Of a DNA stretch of 58,130 nucleotides, positions 49,629 to 58,130 are shown one piece after another. This DNA is from Clostridia bacterium (GTDB taxonomy: Bacteria; Bacillota; Clostridia; Oscillospirales; CAG-272), in the NCBI GenBank assembly GCA_017466445.1, contig JAFTUC010000032.1, forward strand, positions 1 to 58,130. Direction: 5' to 3'. The position numbers were made by a program, and so were the translations under genes. The notes under the pieces were generated by a model, which saw only the letters and a program-made list of their open reading frames with translations, did no database searches and was not told the DNA's origin. Position 1 is the stretch's first letter. Every line of letters starts with the position of its first letter.

Positions 49629-51977
49629 ATGAAAAAAAGCTGTATATCAAAGGGCTGGAAATTCCAAAATCTCACCAAAAAGACGCCCTATGAGGACATC
49701 GACCTTCCTCATGACTATCAGATAAAGGAAAAGCGCTCGCCCGACTGCACTCCCAATAACGGATTTTTCCCCGTTCACGCAGGCAGATACGTAAAGCACC
49801 TCAAGTTTGAAAAAGGCAAGCATTACGTGCTTGACATCGACGGAGCGTATATGTGTGCCCACGTAAACTTCAACGAGAACATTCTCGCGATCCATCCTCA
49901 CGGATATACTCCTCTTCTCGTCGATCTTACAAAATACATCCTTGAAGATATAAGCAACAAGCTCGTAATAACCACCACTCCCCTGCCCGACTCCTCAAGA
50001 TGGTACTCGGGAAACGGAATATACAGAGACGTATTTCTCTGGGAGGGCGGAGACGTCCGAATCGAGCCGTGGGATATCTTCATAACCACCGACAGCGTTT
50101 GCGACTCGTGCGCAAGGATCAGGATCCGCTACACCCTTTCTTCCGATATAAAGACCGATGCTACGGTAAAATTCACCGTATGCGACGGCGAAAATACAGT
50201 TGCGGAGCTTGTCTGCGAGCAGAGCGTTGAGATCGGAAAAAGCGAGAGCCTCGAGAGCTTCATAGACATCTCGGATGCCAAGCTTTGGAGCGTCGATTCT
50301 CCCTCTCTGTACACTCTTAAGACGGAAATAAGTGTAAACGGCGAGGTCACCGACCTTTCCGAGAACACCTTCGGTATAAAGACCGTCACGGCGGACGCCG
50401 TAAACGGGCTTCTCATAAACGGCGAGAGCGTAAAGCTCCGTGGCGGATGCATCCATCACGATCACGGTGATCTCGGAGCGGCGGCATTCCCCGCAGCCGA
50501 GGAGAGAAAGGTACGCCTTCTGAAGGAGGCAGGCTTCAACGCCATCCGCACGGCACACAACCCGCCCTCGCTCGCCCTTCTCGAGGCGTGCGACCGACTC
50601 GGTATGGTCGTAATGGACGAGGCGTTTGACTGCTGGAACAAGAACAAGCCGATCCACGATTATCACCTCTTCTTCTCCGATTGGCACGCAAGAGATATCG
50701 AATACATGGTAAAGCGCGACCGCAACCACCCCTGCGTTTTCAGCTATTCGATAGGAAACGAGATCCACGAGATCGACGGCACCTCGGAGAGCGCCGAGTG
50801 GTGCAAGAGGCTTTGCGACGAGGTGAGACGTCACGATGACACCAAATTTGTCACCTCCGGCATACAGAAATATTTCATACGCCTTTGGAAAGACGAGGAT
50901 ATCGATCCCGACGATTACAGAGCGCACGTTAAAAAGCGCACCTCTATCGAGCATCTCGGAGACATCAACAAGGTCACGTATCCTTATGAAAAGAATCTTG
51001 ATATCGTAGGAACCAACTATTACCGCCACGGATATATCTTCGATCACGAGGAAAATCCCGACAAGGTAATGTGGGGAAGCGAGACGAGAGTCCTTTACTT
51101 CTATCAGTCCTGGAATCTCGCAAAGAAGCTGAGCTACGTTCTCGGAGACTTCACCTGGACCGCCTTTGACAATATGGGCGAGGTAGGCGCAGGAAGATGG
51201 ACCTGGTTCAGAGAAAACGCGATAAGCGATCTTTTCCTTGCTACCTATCCCTGGAGAAACTGCTATCAGGGCGACTACGATATCTGCGGCTTCAGACGTC
51301 CGCAGTCCTATTTCAGAGAGGCTGTCTGGATCGGAAACACCGAGCCGAGGATATTCACCTACCATCCCGAGCACTTTGGTGAGGAGATCTCGGGAACCAC
51401 GTGGCACTGGTATGACGTTGAGGAGACCTGGACGTACGATGATATCTACGTCGGCAGACCGATAAAGGTCGACACCTACACCGACGCGGACAAGATAGTC
51501 TGGACTGTAAACGGAAAGGTCGTCGGAGAAAGCTCGCCTGTCGAGGGGATCGCATCGATCGATACCGTTTACGAAAAGGGATATATCCGCGCCGACGCGT
51601 ACAAAAACGGAGCCATGGTATCCTCCTACACGCTCGAGACCACCGATGGTGCGAGCGCTATAGATCTCACTCCGGAAAAGACCGAATTTTCAGCCGACGG
51701 CAGAGATCTTCTCTACGTAAGAGTCGCTATAAGCGACAAGGCGGGCCGTCTTGTAAGAGAGGGTCAGCCCGAGCTTGAATGCTTCGTTCAGAACGGCGAG
51801 CTTCTCGCCTTCTTCAGCGGAGATCCGAGAACCGAGGACGACACGACCGATAATAGATGCCACGCCTTCAGAGGAAACGCTCTTGCCATAATAAGGACGA
51901 AAAAGCCGGGCAAGGTAGCTCTTACCGTAAGCTCAAAGGGACTTGCGGGCGCCACTGTCAGCGTTCAGGCTAAATAA
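49629..51977 (+). CDS. Glycoside hydrolase family 2 (beta-galactosidase/glucuronidase-like)
   Basis: A 782-residue GH2 enzyme. The sugar-binding N-domain (WKFQNLTKKTPYEDIDLPHDYQI...YVLDIDGAYMCAHVNFN), the immunoglobulin-like domain and the TIM barrel (GGCIHHDHGDLGAAAFP, FNAIRTAHNPPSLALLEACDRLGMVVMDEAFDCW) are in order. The acid/base is E378 in SIGNEIHEID and the nucleophile is E484 in MWGSETR. The C-terminal about 190 residues are the usual beta domains (DUF4982-like and BIG-type). No signal peptide, so it acts on imported sugars. AAAGGAGG precedes the ATG. The exact sugar (galactoside, glucuronide or other) is not clear. Confidence 0.92.
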   Translation: MKKSCISKGWKFQNLTKKTPYEDIDLPHDYQIKEKRSPDCTPNNGFFPVHAGRYVKHLKFEKGKHYVLDIDGAYMCAHVNFNENILAIHPHGYTPLLVDLTKYILEDISNKLVITTTPLPDSSRWYSGNGIYRDVFLWEGGDVRIEPWDIFITTDSVCDSCARIRIRYTLSSDIKTDATVKFTVCDGENTVAELVCEQSVEIGKSESLESFIDISDAKLWSVDSPSLYTLKTEISVNGEVTDLSENTFGIKTVTADAVNGLLINGESVKLRGGCIHHDHGDLGAAAFPAAEERKVRLLKEAGFNAIRTAHNPPSLALLEACDRLGMVVMDEAFDCWNKNKPIHDYHLFFSDWHARDIEYMVKRDRNHPCVFSYSIGNEIHEIDGTSESAEWCKRLCDEVRRHDDTKFVTSGIQKYFIRLWKDEDIDPDDYRAHVKKRTSIEHLGDINKVTYPYEKNLDIVGTNYYRHGYIFDHEENPDKVMWGSETRVLYFYQSWNLAKKLSYVLGDFTWTAFDNMGEVGAGRWTWFRENAISDLFLATYPWRNCYQGDYDICGFRRPQSYFREAVWIGNTEPRIFTYHPEHFGEEISGTTWHWYDVEETWTYDDIYVGRPIKVDTYTDADKIVWTVNGKVVGESSPVEGIASIDTVYEKGYIRADAYKNGAMVSSYTLETTDGASAIDLTPEKTEFSADGRDLLYVRVAISDKAGRLVREGQPELECFVQNGELLAFFSGDPRTEDDTTDNRCHAFRGNALAIIRTKKPGKVALTVSSKGLAGATVSVQAK

Positions 51978-51985
51978 TATGAAAA

Positions 51986-52019
51986 AAATCCCGTAGGATC
52001 AAGTGATCCTACGGGATTT
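51986..52019. terminator. Bidirectional terminator after the GH2 gene
   Basis: AAATCCCGTAGGATC pairs perfectly with GATCCTACGGGATTT around a 4-nt loop, with A/T tracts on both sides. It also serves the converging SGNH gene. Confidence 0.85.
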
Positions 52020-52026
52020 ACGTTTC

Positions 52027-52683
52027 TCAGTTGTTTTCAATAAATTCTTTAAGCTGCTCACCGATCTGCGACATTCCCTTTACGGTCGGATGTCCGCATC
52101 TCTTGTCGATATCGCAAAGCTCAAGGGCATACTCGCCGTTATGGGCGCATGACACCTTGATCGCCTCTCCGATCTCGGGCTTCAGCTCGGTATTTATCAT
52201 AAATATTATGTTTGCCTCGGGAAGCACCTCTCTGAGCCTTTTTGCAAAATATCCGATCGCGGGACAGACCGAGAAAAGATCCTCGTGCTTATGGTTATCG
52301 AGCATGATCTCACCGAGCGGAGCGTTTGCCCAGCTGTCGTTCGTGCATCCGAAAACAAATACGGTATCGACCGTTTCCTTCTCAAAAAAGCCGTTTTCGA
52401 TAAGTCTTTCAAGTCTGAATATAAATGAGGACGTTTTTGAGCAGTCACCCGAATATCCGGTATGTCCGAGAGTAGAGCCCGACCAACTATCGTTGAGCAC
52501 GAGCTCTATACCGAGATCTGCGCAAAGCGGATACCACCAGGTCTCCTCTACCCTTGTTACGTCGGTCTCGGGTATCTCTCTTGTCGAGTACCAGGTAGCG
52601 TACCCCTCGGGGATATATCCCGCAAAGGTAGAATAGCTGTCTCCGAATATTACCGCTCTTTTTACAGATCCTATCTTTTTCAT
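52027..52683 (-). CDS. SGNH/GDSL hydrolase
   Basis: A 218-residue cytosolic esterase. The four SGNH blocks are visible: VIFGDSYSTF (nucleophile Ser), NDSWSGSTLGHTG (block II Gly), FVFGCTNDSW (Asn), and DIDKRCGHPTVKGM (Asp and His). These enzymes deacylate sugars or lipids; the target is unknown. It is a single gene with its own promoter. Confidence 0.85.
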   Translation of the reverse strand: MKKIGSVKRAVIFGDSYSTFAGYIPEGYATWYSTREIPETDVTRVEETWWYPLCADLGIELVLNDSWSGSTLGHTGYSGDCSKTSSFIFRLERLIENGFFEKETVDTVFVFGCTNDSWANAPLGEIMLDNHKHEDLFSVCPAIGYFAKRLREVLPEANIIFMINTELKPEIGEAIKVSCAHNGEYALELCDIDKRCGHPTVKGMSQIGEQLKEFIENN

Positions 52684-52727
52684 TATAATTTCTCCGTTTT
52701 TTAAAGTTTTTGCACTACTGCAGGGAT

Positions 52728-52756
52728 ATTATATACCGAACAGATAAAAAAGTCAA
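52728..52756 (-). promoter_or_regulatory. SigA-type promoter of the SGNH hydrolase
   Basis: Minus strand TTGACT (52756-52751), 17 nt, TATAAT (52733-52728). The -35 box lies 22 nt after the stop of the asparaginase gene. Confidence 0.8.
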
Positions 52757-52777
52757 TCCCTCAGAGACTTTTCGAGA

Positions 52778-53776
52778 CTAAAAGACTTTGTCACCCGAGA
52801 GCGAGGTCTGCACAAGGGATATTACATCCCCTCTGCCCGACGATTCAAGCATCCAGAGCTTGACGTATGCGGCTATCGGGGCAATGTTTTTTATCGGGAT
52901 TATTCCGAGATCCTCATAAAGGCTCATTCCCGAGTATCCGGTGCCCTTTGGAACTCCGAGCGCAAGCAGAGGAATATTTTTCTCCCTCGCCTCGGCAAAA
53001 AAGCCTCTTGCCTCGGGCGAAAGAGTATCGATCGTACCCGAATGGAAGGTGCTTATAACAACAAATCCGACGTCCCCGTCTATTTTCGGATATCTCATTC
53101 CGACGTACGGTGTGAGCATCATTATTTTATCGCTTCGAGCGGAAAGACCCGATATATCTATCGGCGCCTGCATATCGGGAAGCTCGGAAAAGTCCCGATT
53201 TTTGACAAAATCAAACGTTCTGTCGAAATATCCGTAAGCCGAGCCGAAAATACTGTCGAGCCGATCCGAAAACGCCGTGACTCCGGTGAGACGGGTGGCT
53301 CTGTGAACAAAGGTCAAGTCAGAGCCCGCGTTTCTGTAGACGGTGAACGCTCCTCTTCCGAGCGAAGCTTTTATAAAGGAGACCGCGCCCCTCAAATTGT
53401 CCATCGCATTCGAGCCCTCGTTTTCTATCGGAGCATTTGCCGAGACCACGCACACGGGAATAGTGTCGAGTCCTATGGCGTATCCGATAGCGGCGGACGA
53501 ATACTGAAGCGTATCGGTGCCGTGGGTGACTATTATCCCATCGTAACCACTGTAAAGATTTTCCCTTACGCAGGAAACGAGCATACGGAGATTATCCCCC
53601 GTATTGTCCTCGCTGAGCGCGATGTACGGCTCACGCACGTCGTAATCGAAATCGATTCCGTATCTTTTTTCATATTCGTTTATTATTTTATAGGATTTCG
53701 TCGTATCGAACGATATAACACCACTCTTTTGAGTGCTTCCTATCGTTCCTCCGGTAAAGACAAAAAGTATCTTCAT
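52778..53776 (-). CDS. L-asparaginase (type I-like)
   Basis: A 332-residue cytosolic asparaginase that converts asparagine to aspartate and ammonia. Catalytic Thr motif FTGGTIGST at residues 7-15, second Thr motif VTHGTDTLQYS near residue 85, and the DN motif in LSEDNTGDN. No signal peptide, which fits the cytosolic type. It lies 42 nt after the small gene at 53819 and appears to share its promoter. Confidence 0.88.
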   Translation of the reverse strand: MKILFVFTGGTIGSTQKSGVISFDTTKSYKIINEYEKRYGIDFDYDVREPYIALSEDNTGDNLRMLVSCVRENLYSGYDGIIVTHGTDTLQYSSAAIGYAIGLDTIPVCVVSANAPIENEGSNAMDNLRGAVSFIKASLGRGAFTVYRNAGSDLTFVHRATRLTGVTAFSDRLDSIFGSAYGYFDRTFDFVKNRDFSELPDMQAPIDISGLSARSDKIMMLTPYVGMRYPKIDGDVGFVVISTFHSGTIDTLSPEARGFFAEAREKNIPLLALGVPKGTGYSGMSLYEDLGIIPIKNIAPIAAYVKLWMLESSGRGDVISLVQTSLSGDKVF

Positions 53777-53818
53777 TTATGCGCGCCTCCTCGGATGTAC
53801 GTTTATGTGTACGAAATC

Positions 53819-54211
53819 TTAAAGCTCCTTAAAGCGAGATTCGCTCATTACGTTTATACGGTGCTTATCGAATCTTGCAAAGGATGCAAAGATACCCTCG
53901 TCAAGTCCCGTGATCGAATTCGGCTTTCCCTTCACCACAAAAACGGTGACATAGCCGCGATCCTCGGAAAAATGCTCGATAAACTCCACTTCTCCGTCAT
54001 ACAGTCTTCCCGTAAGTCTCGGTACCATCGGATGCTGCTCCCAGATAACGTCCGAGCCCTTACAGTGTATGACCGAATATTTATTTGCTCTCTTTTTTGT
54101 AAGTATGATACGGTAATCGGTATCTCCGAGCCTAAACGATACCTTTTCGGTATTTTCTCCCTTTTCTGCATTCTCTCTGTTTGCGATATACGCATCGTAG
54201 ATCTCTGCCAT
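53819..54211 (-). CDS. Hypothetical protein, 130 residues
   Basis: A small soluble protein with a mixed beta pattern (EKVSFRLGDTDYRIILTKKR, VTVFVVKGKPNSITG). I recognise no family, signal peptide or TM. AGGAGG precedes the ATG and a SigA promoter lies just upstream. Probably cotranscribed with the asparaginase gene. Confidence 0.65.
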   Translation of the reverse strand: MAEIYDAYIANRENAEKGENTEKVSFRLGDTDYRIILTKKRANKYSVIHCKGSDVIWEQHPMVPRLTGRLYDGEVEFIEHFSEDRGYVTVFVVKGKPNSITGLDEGIFASFARFDKHRINVMSESRFKEL

Positions 54212-54241
54212 AGTATCCTCCTTATATCAAAGCTTTATTTT

Positions 54242-54270
54242 AATATAACACGCAGACCCCGTCTTGTCAA
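54242..54270 (-). promoter_or_regulatory. SigA-type promoter of the 54211-52778 unit
   Basis: Minus strand TTGACA (54270-54265), 17 nt, TATATT (54247-54242), in the short gap after the GH78 gene. Confidence 0.75.
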
Positions 54271-54281
54271 TTGCGATCTTG

Positions 54282-56477
54282 TCACGCTCTAACAAAGAAC
54301 TCTGCGCTCTCTCCCGAAAAGCTTCTGCCGTCAAAGCTTGCTCTGACTCCCTCGGGAACGGTCACCTTATAGACAAATCCGCCATCGACCTTTTCCCAAG
54401 AGGCATCTATACGGCCTCTTACCGTGTCGATATGACCCTTTGCGTATTCAAGCTCCGAAATAAACATCGGACAAAGCCCGATCCTCTCAAACCCGGGCGC
54501 GTCCTCGCTCGGCATTATTCCGAGAAGCGACTTAAAGAACCACGCGATAACACAGGAGAACATATGGTGATTGTGAGATTCGTCACCGTAATCACCGACC
54601 CAGCGTTCCCAAAGCGTAGTAGCTCCCTTTTTGTACCAGGTAGCGTATCCGGGATCGTTCTTTGCCATCATATCAAAGGCGAGATCGGGTCGATCGCAAA
54701 TGCTGAGTGCATCGTAAAGATACTGTATGCCGACCATTCCGCTGACAAGTCTCGTCCGATCTCTGAGCACCGCACGCACGAGCTGATCGCACAGCGTATG
54801 TCTGTCGGTATAAAGTCCGTCGACGAGCATCATTGCGATCGCGGTCTGCTCGTTCACCCTGCATCTGCCGTTTTCGTCGATATACCGATCGGTAAAATCC
54901 TTCTTCGCCTCAAGATACCGTCCTTCGACGATATCCGTTTCGTCGCTTTTTGCGAGTCTGTAGGCAAGCGAGGTGATCCTGAGTGCCTTGACGAGATAAA
55001 AATCGCGTACAAATTCCTTCGGAATAAGCTCACTGCTTCCGCATCCGAGCCAGTCTCCGAGTATAAACTCCTTGTTTTCGCTTATGCTTTTTTCAAGAAA
55101 GGATATATATCTCTCAAAATACGGGATGGCACGCACAAGCATCTCACTCTCTCCCGTGTAGAGATATATTCTGTAAGGAAGCTCATAAAGGAAGGTGTCG
55201 CAGACCGGACCCCAATCAAGTCCCCAGTCGTGAGAGGGGATCGTCCCGTGAAGCGAGCCGTCATCCTTCATGTCTGCCTTTATATCCTCAAACCATTTGC
55301 AGTAGAGCGGCAGGATATCGAAATTTATAAGCATCTGCTCGGCGCTTGCCTGCGAATCGTTCGTCCATCCGAGCTTTTCTCTCGTGGGACAGTCGGTAAC
55401 GCACCAGAAGAAATTCGACTCAGAGGATCTCATTCCCGCACGATAGATATAGTTAAGAACGTCATTTCCGCATTCAAAGTCTGCTTTTCTTCTTATGTCG
55501 TTGTGAATGAAAAACGAGCTTGCCGAGATTATCTTGCCGTTTTCGGGAAGCCCCTCGACCAAAACGTACCTGTATCCGTGATACGAAAACATAGGCTTGA
55601 AGCGATCCGTACCTCCGGACGCTATCAGCTTGTTCGTCTGAAAGGGAGAATCCGGATAATAATACGGGGTGTCCATTCCGCAGTGTCTGGGAGCTCCGTC
55701 CTCAAATACCTCCTCGGCATATCTGAAATATATCTCGCTTCCTTCGTCCGCTTTTATCACAAATTCCGCGTATCCCGAATGATTTACGCCAAAATCGAAA
55801 AGTATACCCTTCTCCTTTTTTTGGACCGAAACGGGTAAAATCGTCTCGATCTCCCTAACGGGCGGGCAGTCACAGTAACGAAATTCACCCGAGAAGCCTT
55901 TTTCGTTTACACAAACGTCCTGCCAATCGGAATCATCGTATCCGCGGTATTTCCATGCGTCGCTATATCTTCGCATATCGACGTGTTCACCGCTTCGTAT
56001 ATGGCTGTATATTATGTGAGAGGCATCCTTGCTCACCTTCCATCCTCGGTCGCTGACGGCGACCCTTTCTCCGTCTATATCGAGAGATAAAATAAACTGC
56101 GGAGCGTCTCTCCAATACGCCTTATCATAGTCCCACGGTGTTCTGAATGACTCGTTGAGGTAGCCGTTTCCCGCAATGACCGAAATAACGTTCTTCCCCT
56201 CCTCGAGAAGCGAGGTCACGTCATAGCTGTTATACCAAAGGATCCTTGTATAATCACTCGTCGGTGAGATGAAGATATCCTCCGTGATCCTGATTCCGTT
56301 TATAAAAAAGCAGGCAAATCCGGGACTTTGAACGTGTATTACCGCCTTTTTCGGTGCTTTGTTCACCTCGATCTCCTTTCTGAAAAAAGGGATCGGATCG
56401 TAAAAGGAATATTCGGGTGCATCCGCATCCGCCTTTATATAGTAAGCTCCGTCGAAAACGTTTTTACTGTCCTTCAT
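54282..56477 (-). CDS. GH78 alpha-L-rhamnosidase
   Basis: A 731-residue inverting rhamnosidase of family 78. The N-terminal beta domains start FFRKEIEVNKAPKKAVIHVQSPGFACFFINGIRI and contain YDVTSLLEEGKNVISVIAGNGYL. The catalytic barrel has CVTDCPTREKLGWTNDSQASAEQ (conserved D and E of GH78) around residue 370, WGLDWGPV, and the second acidic cluster TTLWERWVGDYGDESHNHHMF. The C-terminal beta domain ends WEKVDGGFVYKVTVPEGV. No signal peptide, so intracellular. It is a second rhamnosidase besides 13130. It lies 27 nt upstream of the truncated AEC gene in the same direction. Confidence 0.92.
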   Translation of the reverse strand: MKDSKNVFDGAYYIKADADAPEYSFYDPIPFFRKEIEVNKAPKKAVIHVQSPGFACFFINGIRITEDIFISPTSDYTRILWYNSYDVTSLLEEGKNVISVIAGNGYLNESFRTPWDYDKAYWRDAPQFILSLDIDGERVAVSDRGWKVSKDASHIIYSHIRSGEHVDMRRYSDAWKYRGYDDSDWQDVCVNEKGFSGEFRYCDCPPVREIETILPVSVQKKEKGILFDFGVNHSGYAEFVIKADEGSEIYFRYAEEVFEDGAPRHCGMDTPYYYPDSPFQTNKLIASGGTDRFKPMFSYHGYRYVLVEGLPENGKIISASSFFIHNDIRRKADFECGNDVLNYIYRAGMRSSESNFFWCVTDCPTREKLGWTNDSQASAEQMLINFDILPLYCKWFEDIKADMKDDGSLHGTIPSHDWGLDWGPVCDTFLYELPYRIYLYTGESEMLVRAIPYFERYISFLEKSISENKEFILGDWLGCGSSELIPKEFVRDFYLVKALRITSLAYRLAKSDETDIVEGRYLEAKKDFTDRYIDENGRCRVNEQTAIAMMLVDGLYTDRHTLCDQLVRAVLRDRTRLVSGMVGIQYLYDALSICDRPDLAFDMMAKNDPGYATWYKKGATTLWERWVGDYGDESHNHHMFSCVIAWFFKSLLGIMPSEDAPGFERIGLCPMFISELEYAKGHIDTVRGRIDASWEKVDGGFVYKVTVPEGVRASFDGRSFSGESAEFFVRA

Positions 56478-56503
56478 AAGATTATCTCCTTGATTGGTTT
56501 ATT

Positions 56504-56935
56504 TCAGACAAACGGAACACCGAAGACGACCGTCATCAGTGCGTAAAGAAGAGGTATTGATATTATACACCGAGTGTGCGATATCAGAGCCATACTCGCT
56601 CCCGTTTCGGGATTACCTCCGTACGCCTCAGGAAAGACCACCGTATTGAGACCGAGCGGTGCCGCCATTGCAAAGAAACAGAGATACAGATGATCTCTTC
56701 CTATAGAAAGTCCCAGGCAAAAGTCCAGAAGAGCTCCCACGCCGAAAAGCACGGCGATAAGAAAAGCAGGTATGAAAACGAGCCTCAGCGCGGTCGCTAT
56801 ATAGACCTTTTTGTTTTTCAGCATACCAACAATATCGTACCTCGCGACCGTTGCGCCCGCAAGAAGCATGGCGACAGGTCCCATACACGCCTTAAGCGAG
56901 TCAAGAGCCGAGGTCGTCATAGGTGTAGCTGTACT
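56504..56935 (-). pseudogene. Truncated AEC-family transporter (C-terminal half)
   Basis: The open frame from 56920 gives 138 residues that match only the C-terminal half of an auxin-efflux-carrier family permease (about 300 residues): LKACMGPVAMLLAGATVARYD, VFIPAFLIAVLFG, YLCFFAMAAPLGLNTVVFPEAYGGNPETGASMALISH. The similarity may start at about 56935, but an in-frame TAA lies upstream and the next 30 nt are unrelated. The N-terminal five TM segments are missing. The break falls at the edge of the immunity-gene stretch to the right, so an insertion or deletion there probably removed them. It cannot work as a full transporter. Confidence 0.75.
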
Positions 56936-56966
56936 TTAGCGCGCCGTTTACGTATAACTGAATATC

Positions 56967-57389
56967 TTAATACGGGTCGATACCGAGAGATGCATTTAAT
57001 AAATTTATTTTTTTTATGTTTTCTTTTGAAATTTCAAGTGCAGGATAGGTCTTATAATGCCAAAACGCAATATCGATATAGGTATTACCATTATGTTTAG
57101 TTATTATTTCGCCCAATTCGTTTATGGAACAATTCATATTTGAAAACATCTTCGATATTACATCATTTAAATACCAATCGTTCTTACTTCGAGTTTCAAA
57201 AACAACAACATCCAATTCATTTGAACATTTAGGTGCTTCTATTTTTATATCGCTAATGCCAATTATTTTTAATTCGGTTTTAATTTGTTCTATATCAGCA
57301 TTTTTATCGAATGAAATTGCTATAGCAGTATATATTTCAGGAACTCTCTGTTTACCAAATCTGAACGAACTAAATTTTCTGTCTTTCAT
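56967..57389 (-). CDS. DUF4279 protein (immunity-like)
   Basis: A 140-residue cytosolic protein with the DUF4279 pattern: FGKQRVPEIYTAIAISFDKNADIEQIKTELKI at the N-terminus, and YIDIAFWHYKTYPALEISKENIKKINLLNASLGIDPY at the C-terminus, where the family ends. DUF4279 proteins occur in polymorphic-toxin immunity clusters, but their role is not proven. ATG 57389 has GAGG five nt upstream. AT-rich and not like the neighbouring glycosidase genes. Confidence 0.75.
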   Translation of the reverse strand: MKDRKFSSFRFGKQRVPEIYTAIAISFDKNADIEQIKTELKIIGISDIKIEAPKCSNELDVVVFETRSKNDWYLNDVISKMFSNMNCSINELGEIITKHNGNTYIDIAFWHYKTYPALEISKENIKKINLLNASLGIDPY

Positions 57390-57566
57390 AATCACCTCTT
57401 AGGGAATACATTAATCAGCTCATCACCCTTCAACTGTCCAAGCTAAAGGCGTTTTTGTAACCGCAAGGTCAAAAATTCATTTAAAATTTACCGCAAAGGA
57501 GTAGAATTTTATGCACTAGGCAAGCACCGTTTCTCGTCATTCAAACGCGGATATGTGTTTATGTTT

Positions 57567-57992
57567 CTATCCGATCCATATAGCTAAAACAGTCCCGTCC
57601 TTGCTTATTATCACACATGGTACAGCCCCATCAAAATTTATTCCTTGATCTTTTAAAGTTCCGTTTATAAGCCAACACTCATTTTTTGAATCATAGGCAA
57701 CACAGGCAGGAAGATCATTAAGCTTATATATATGACCAAATTTTTCTTCCCAAAGTTCTTTTGCCTTTTCTACAGCAACCTCTCTCGTTGCAACAATTCC
57801 AACATTCTTTTCAACATCTAAGCAGTTTTCAAGTTCCCAGCTATAATCCGACAGATTAAAGGTATATACTTTTTCGCTCGTGTCTTCGCTCACGTCTTTG
57901 GGTTTGCGATGCATTTGAGTATATAACACAAAAAATATCACACCGACCAATAATACTGCAACAATTGCTGTCAATATAATTTTTGATTTCAT
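57567..57992 (-). CDS. NTF2-fold immunity-like protein with N-terminal TM
   Basis: A 141-residue protein with an N-terminal TM helix (ILTAIVAVLLVGVIFFVLYT) and an extracytoplasmic domain. REVAVEKAKELWEEKFG...VAYDSKNECWLINGTL...GAVPCVIISKDGTVLAIWIG matches the NTF2-fold immunity family known from toxin loci. The TM anchor would place it outside, suited to neutralising a toxin at the membrane (inference). No toxin gene is in the window; one could lie beyond 58130. A GGTGAG site precedes the ATG. Confidence 0.7.
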   Translation of the reverse strand: MKSKIILTAIVAVLLVGVIFFVLYTQMHRKPKDVSEDTSEKVYTFNLSDYSWELENCLDVEKNVGIVATREVAVEKAKELWEEKFGHIYKLNDLPACVAYDSKNECWLINGTLKDQGINFDGAVPCVIISKDGTVLAIWIG

Positions 57993-58029
57993 AAATACTC
58001 ACCTCAATCGTACAACCATGGCTTTTATC

Positions 58030-58065
58030 GTTTCACCAAGCCTTATTAATAAGACCTAATGAAAC
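58030..58065. repeat. 36-nt interrupted palindrome
   Basis: GTTTCA (58030-58035) and TGAAAC (58060-58065) flank the perfect core CTTATTAATAAG (58042-58053) on one shared centre. It lies upstream of the NTF2-fold gene and could be an operator. The last 65 bases of the window hold nothing I recognise. Confidence 0.5.
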
Positions 58066-58130
58066 TTGGATCAAATACTTTTATTTAAGTTTTCGCATTA
58101 CTTCGTCCGGTTTTCAACCGATACCACTTT

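Overview
The window looks like chromosome from an anaerobic, low-to-mid GC, Gram-positive clostridium, most like uncultured gut Oscillospirales or Christensenellales (an inference from gene content and style; no 16S rRNA is present). The evidence is the rpmH-rnpA-yidD-yidC-jag cluster that normally sits beside dnaA/oriC, a YidC without lipoprotein signal, a tryptophan T-box, near-consensus SigA promoters (TTGACA-17-TATAAT in front of many genes), DUF4830/DUF5696/DUF6514 families typical of Clostridia, and a large load of plant or host glycan genes. The usual mnmE/mnmG/rsmG genes do not follow jag; repeat DNA does.

Layout. 1-830: repeat-rich non-coding DNA and the rpmH promoter. 833-3717: ribosomal protein L34, RNase P protein, and the YidD/YidC/Jag membrane-insertion and RNA-binding genes. 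3718-4350: a stem-loop array (array A), a hairpin and a MITE-like element. 4352-9511: a GH28-like beta-helix enzyme, two small proteins, and two overlapping rRNA methyltransferase genes (THUMP methyltransferase and rlmD). 9510-12114: an accessory island placed exactly at the 3' end of rlmD: stem-loop array B, a four-helix-bundle protein, a DUF1835/DUF3658-like protein, a 62-residue membrane protein and a YgjV-family protein. The last two are each preceded by a remnant of an rlmD 3' end. 12391-16477: acetylesterase, rhamnosidase-like GH78, metallophosphoesterase, DUF6514. 16748-18760: split chromate transporter plus a conserved hypothetical. 18807-20030: cca. 20148-32838: a seven-gene minus-strand operon for carbohydrate ABC uptake, with a giant solute-binding protein, two permease pairs, an NHL-TPR-Yip1 fusion and a DUF5696 protein. 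33541-35661: a small sigma-like HTH protein and T-box-controlled trpB. 35730-44134: a lipoprotein, an Ig/TP-repeat surface protein, a 1441-residue cysteine-rich surface protein, and a divergent membrane-bound LuxR-type regulator. 44213-56477: a TM-helix channel-like protein, esterases, a BNR lipoprotein, GH2, SGNH hydrolase, asparaginase, GH78. 56504-57992: a truncated AEC transporter followed by two orphan immunity-like genes.

How it fits together. Most of the right two thirds reads as scattered glycan-degradation units (rhamnosidases, galacturonase-like, beta-galactosidase/glucuronidase-like, acetylesterases, sialidase-like BNR protein) with one elaborate ABC importer that would need an ATPase encoded elsewhere. 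The most unusual parts are (i) the rlmD-tail cassette series at 9510-12114, which looks like successive integration at the 3' end of rlmD, each insertion bringing its own rlmD C-terminal codons, and (ii) two stem-loop arrays (3782-3953 and 9510-9718) with the same 4+4 layout but different octamers, the octamer being changed in a coordinated way in every copy of a given array.
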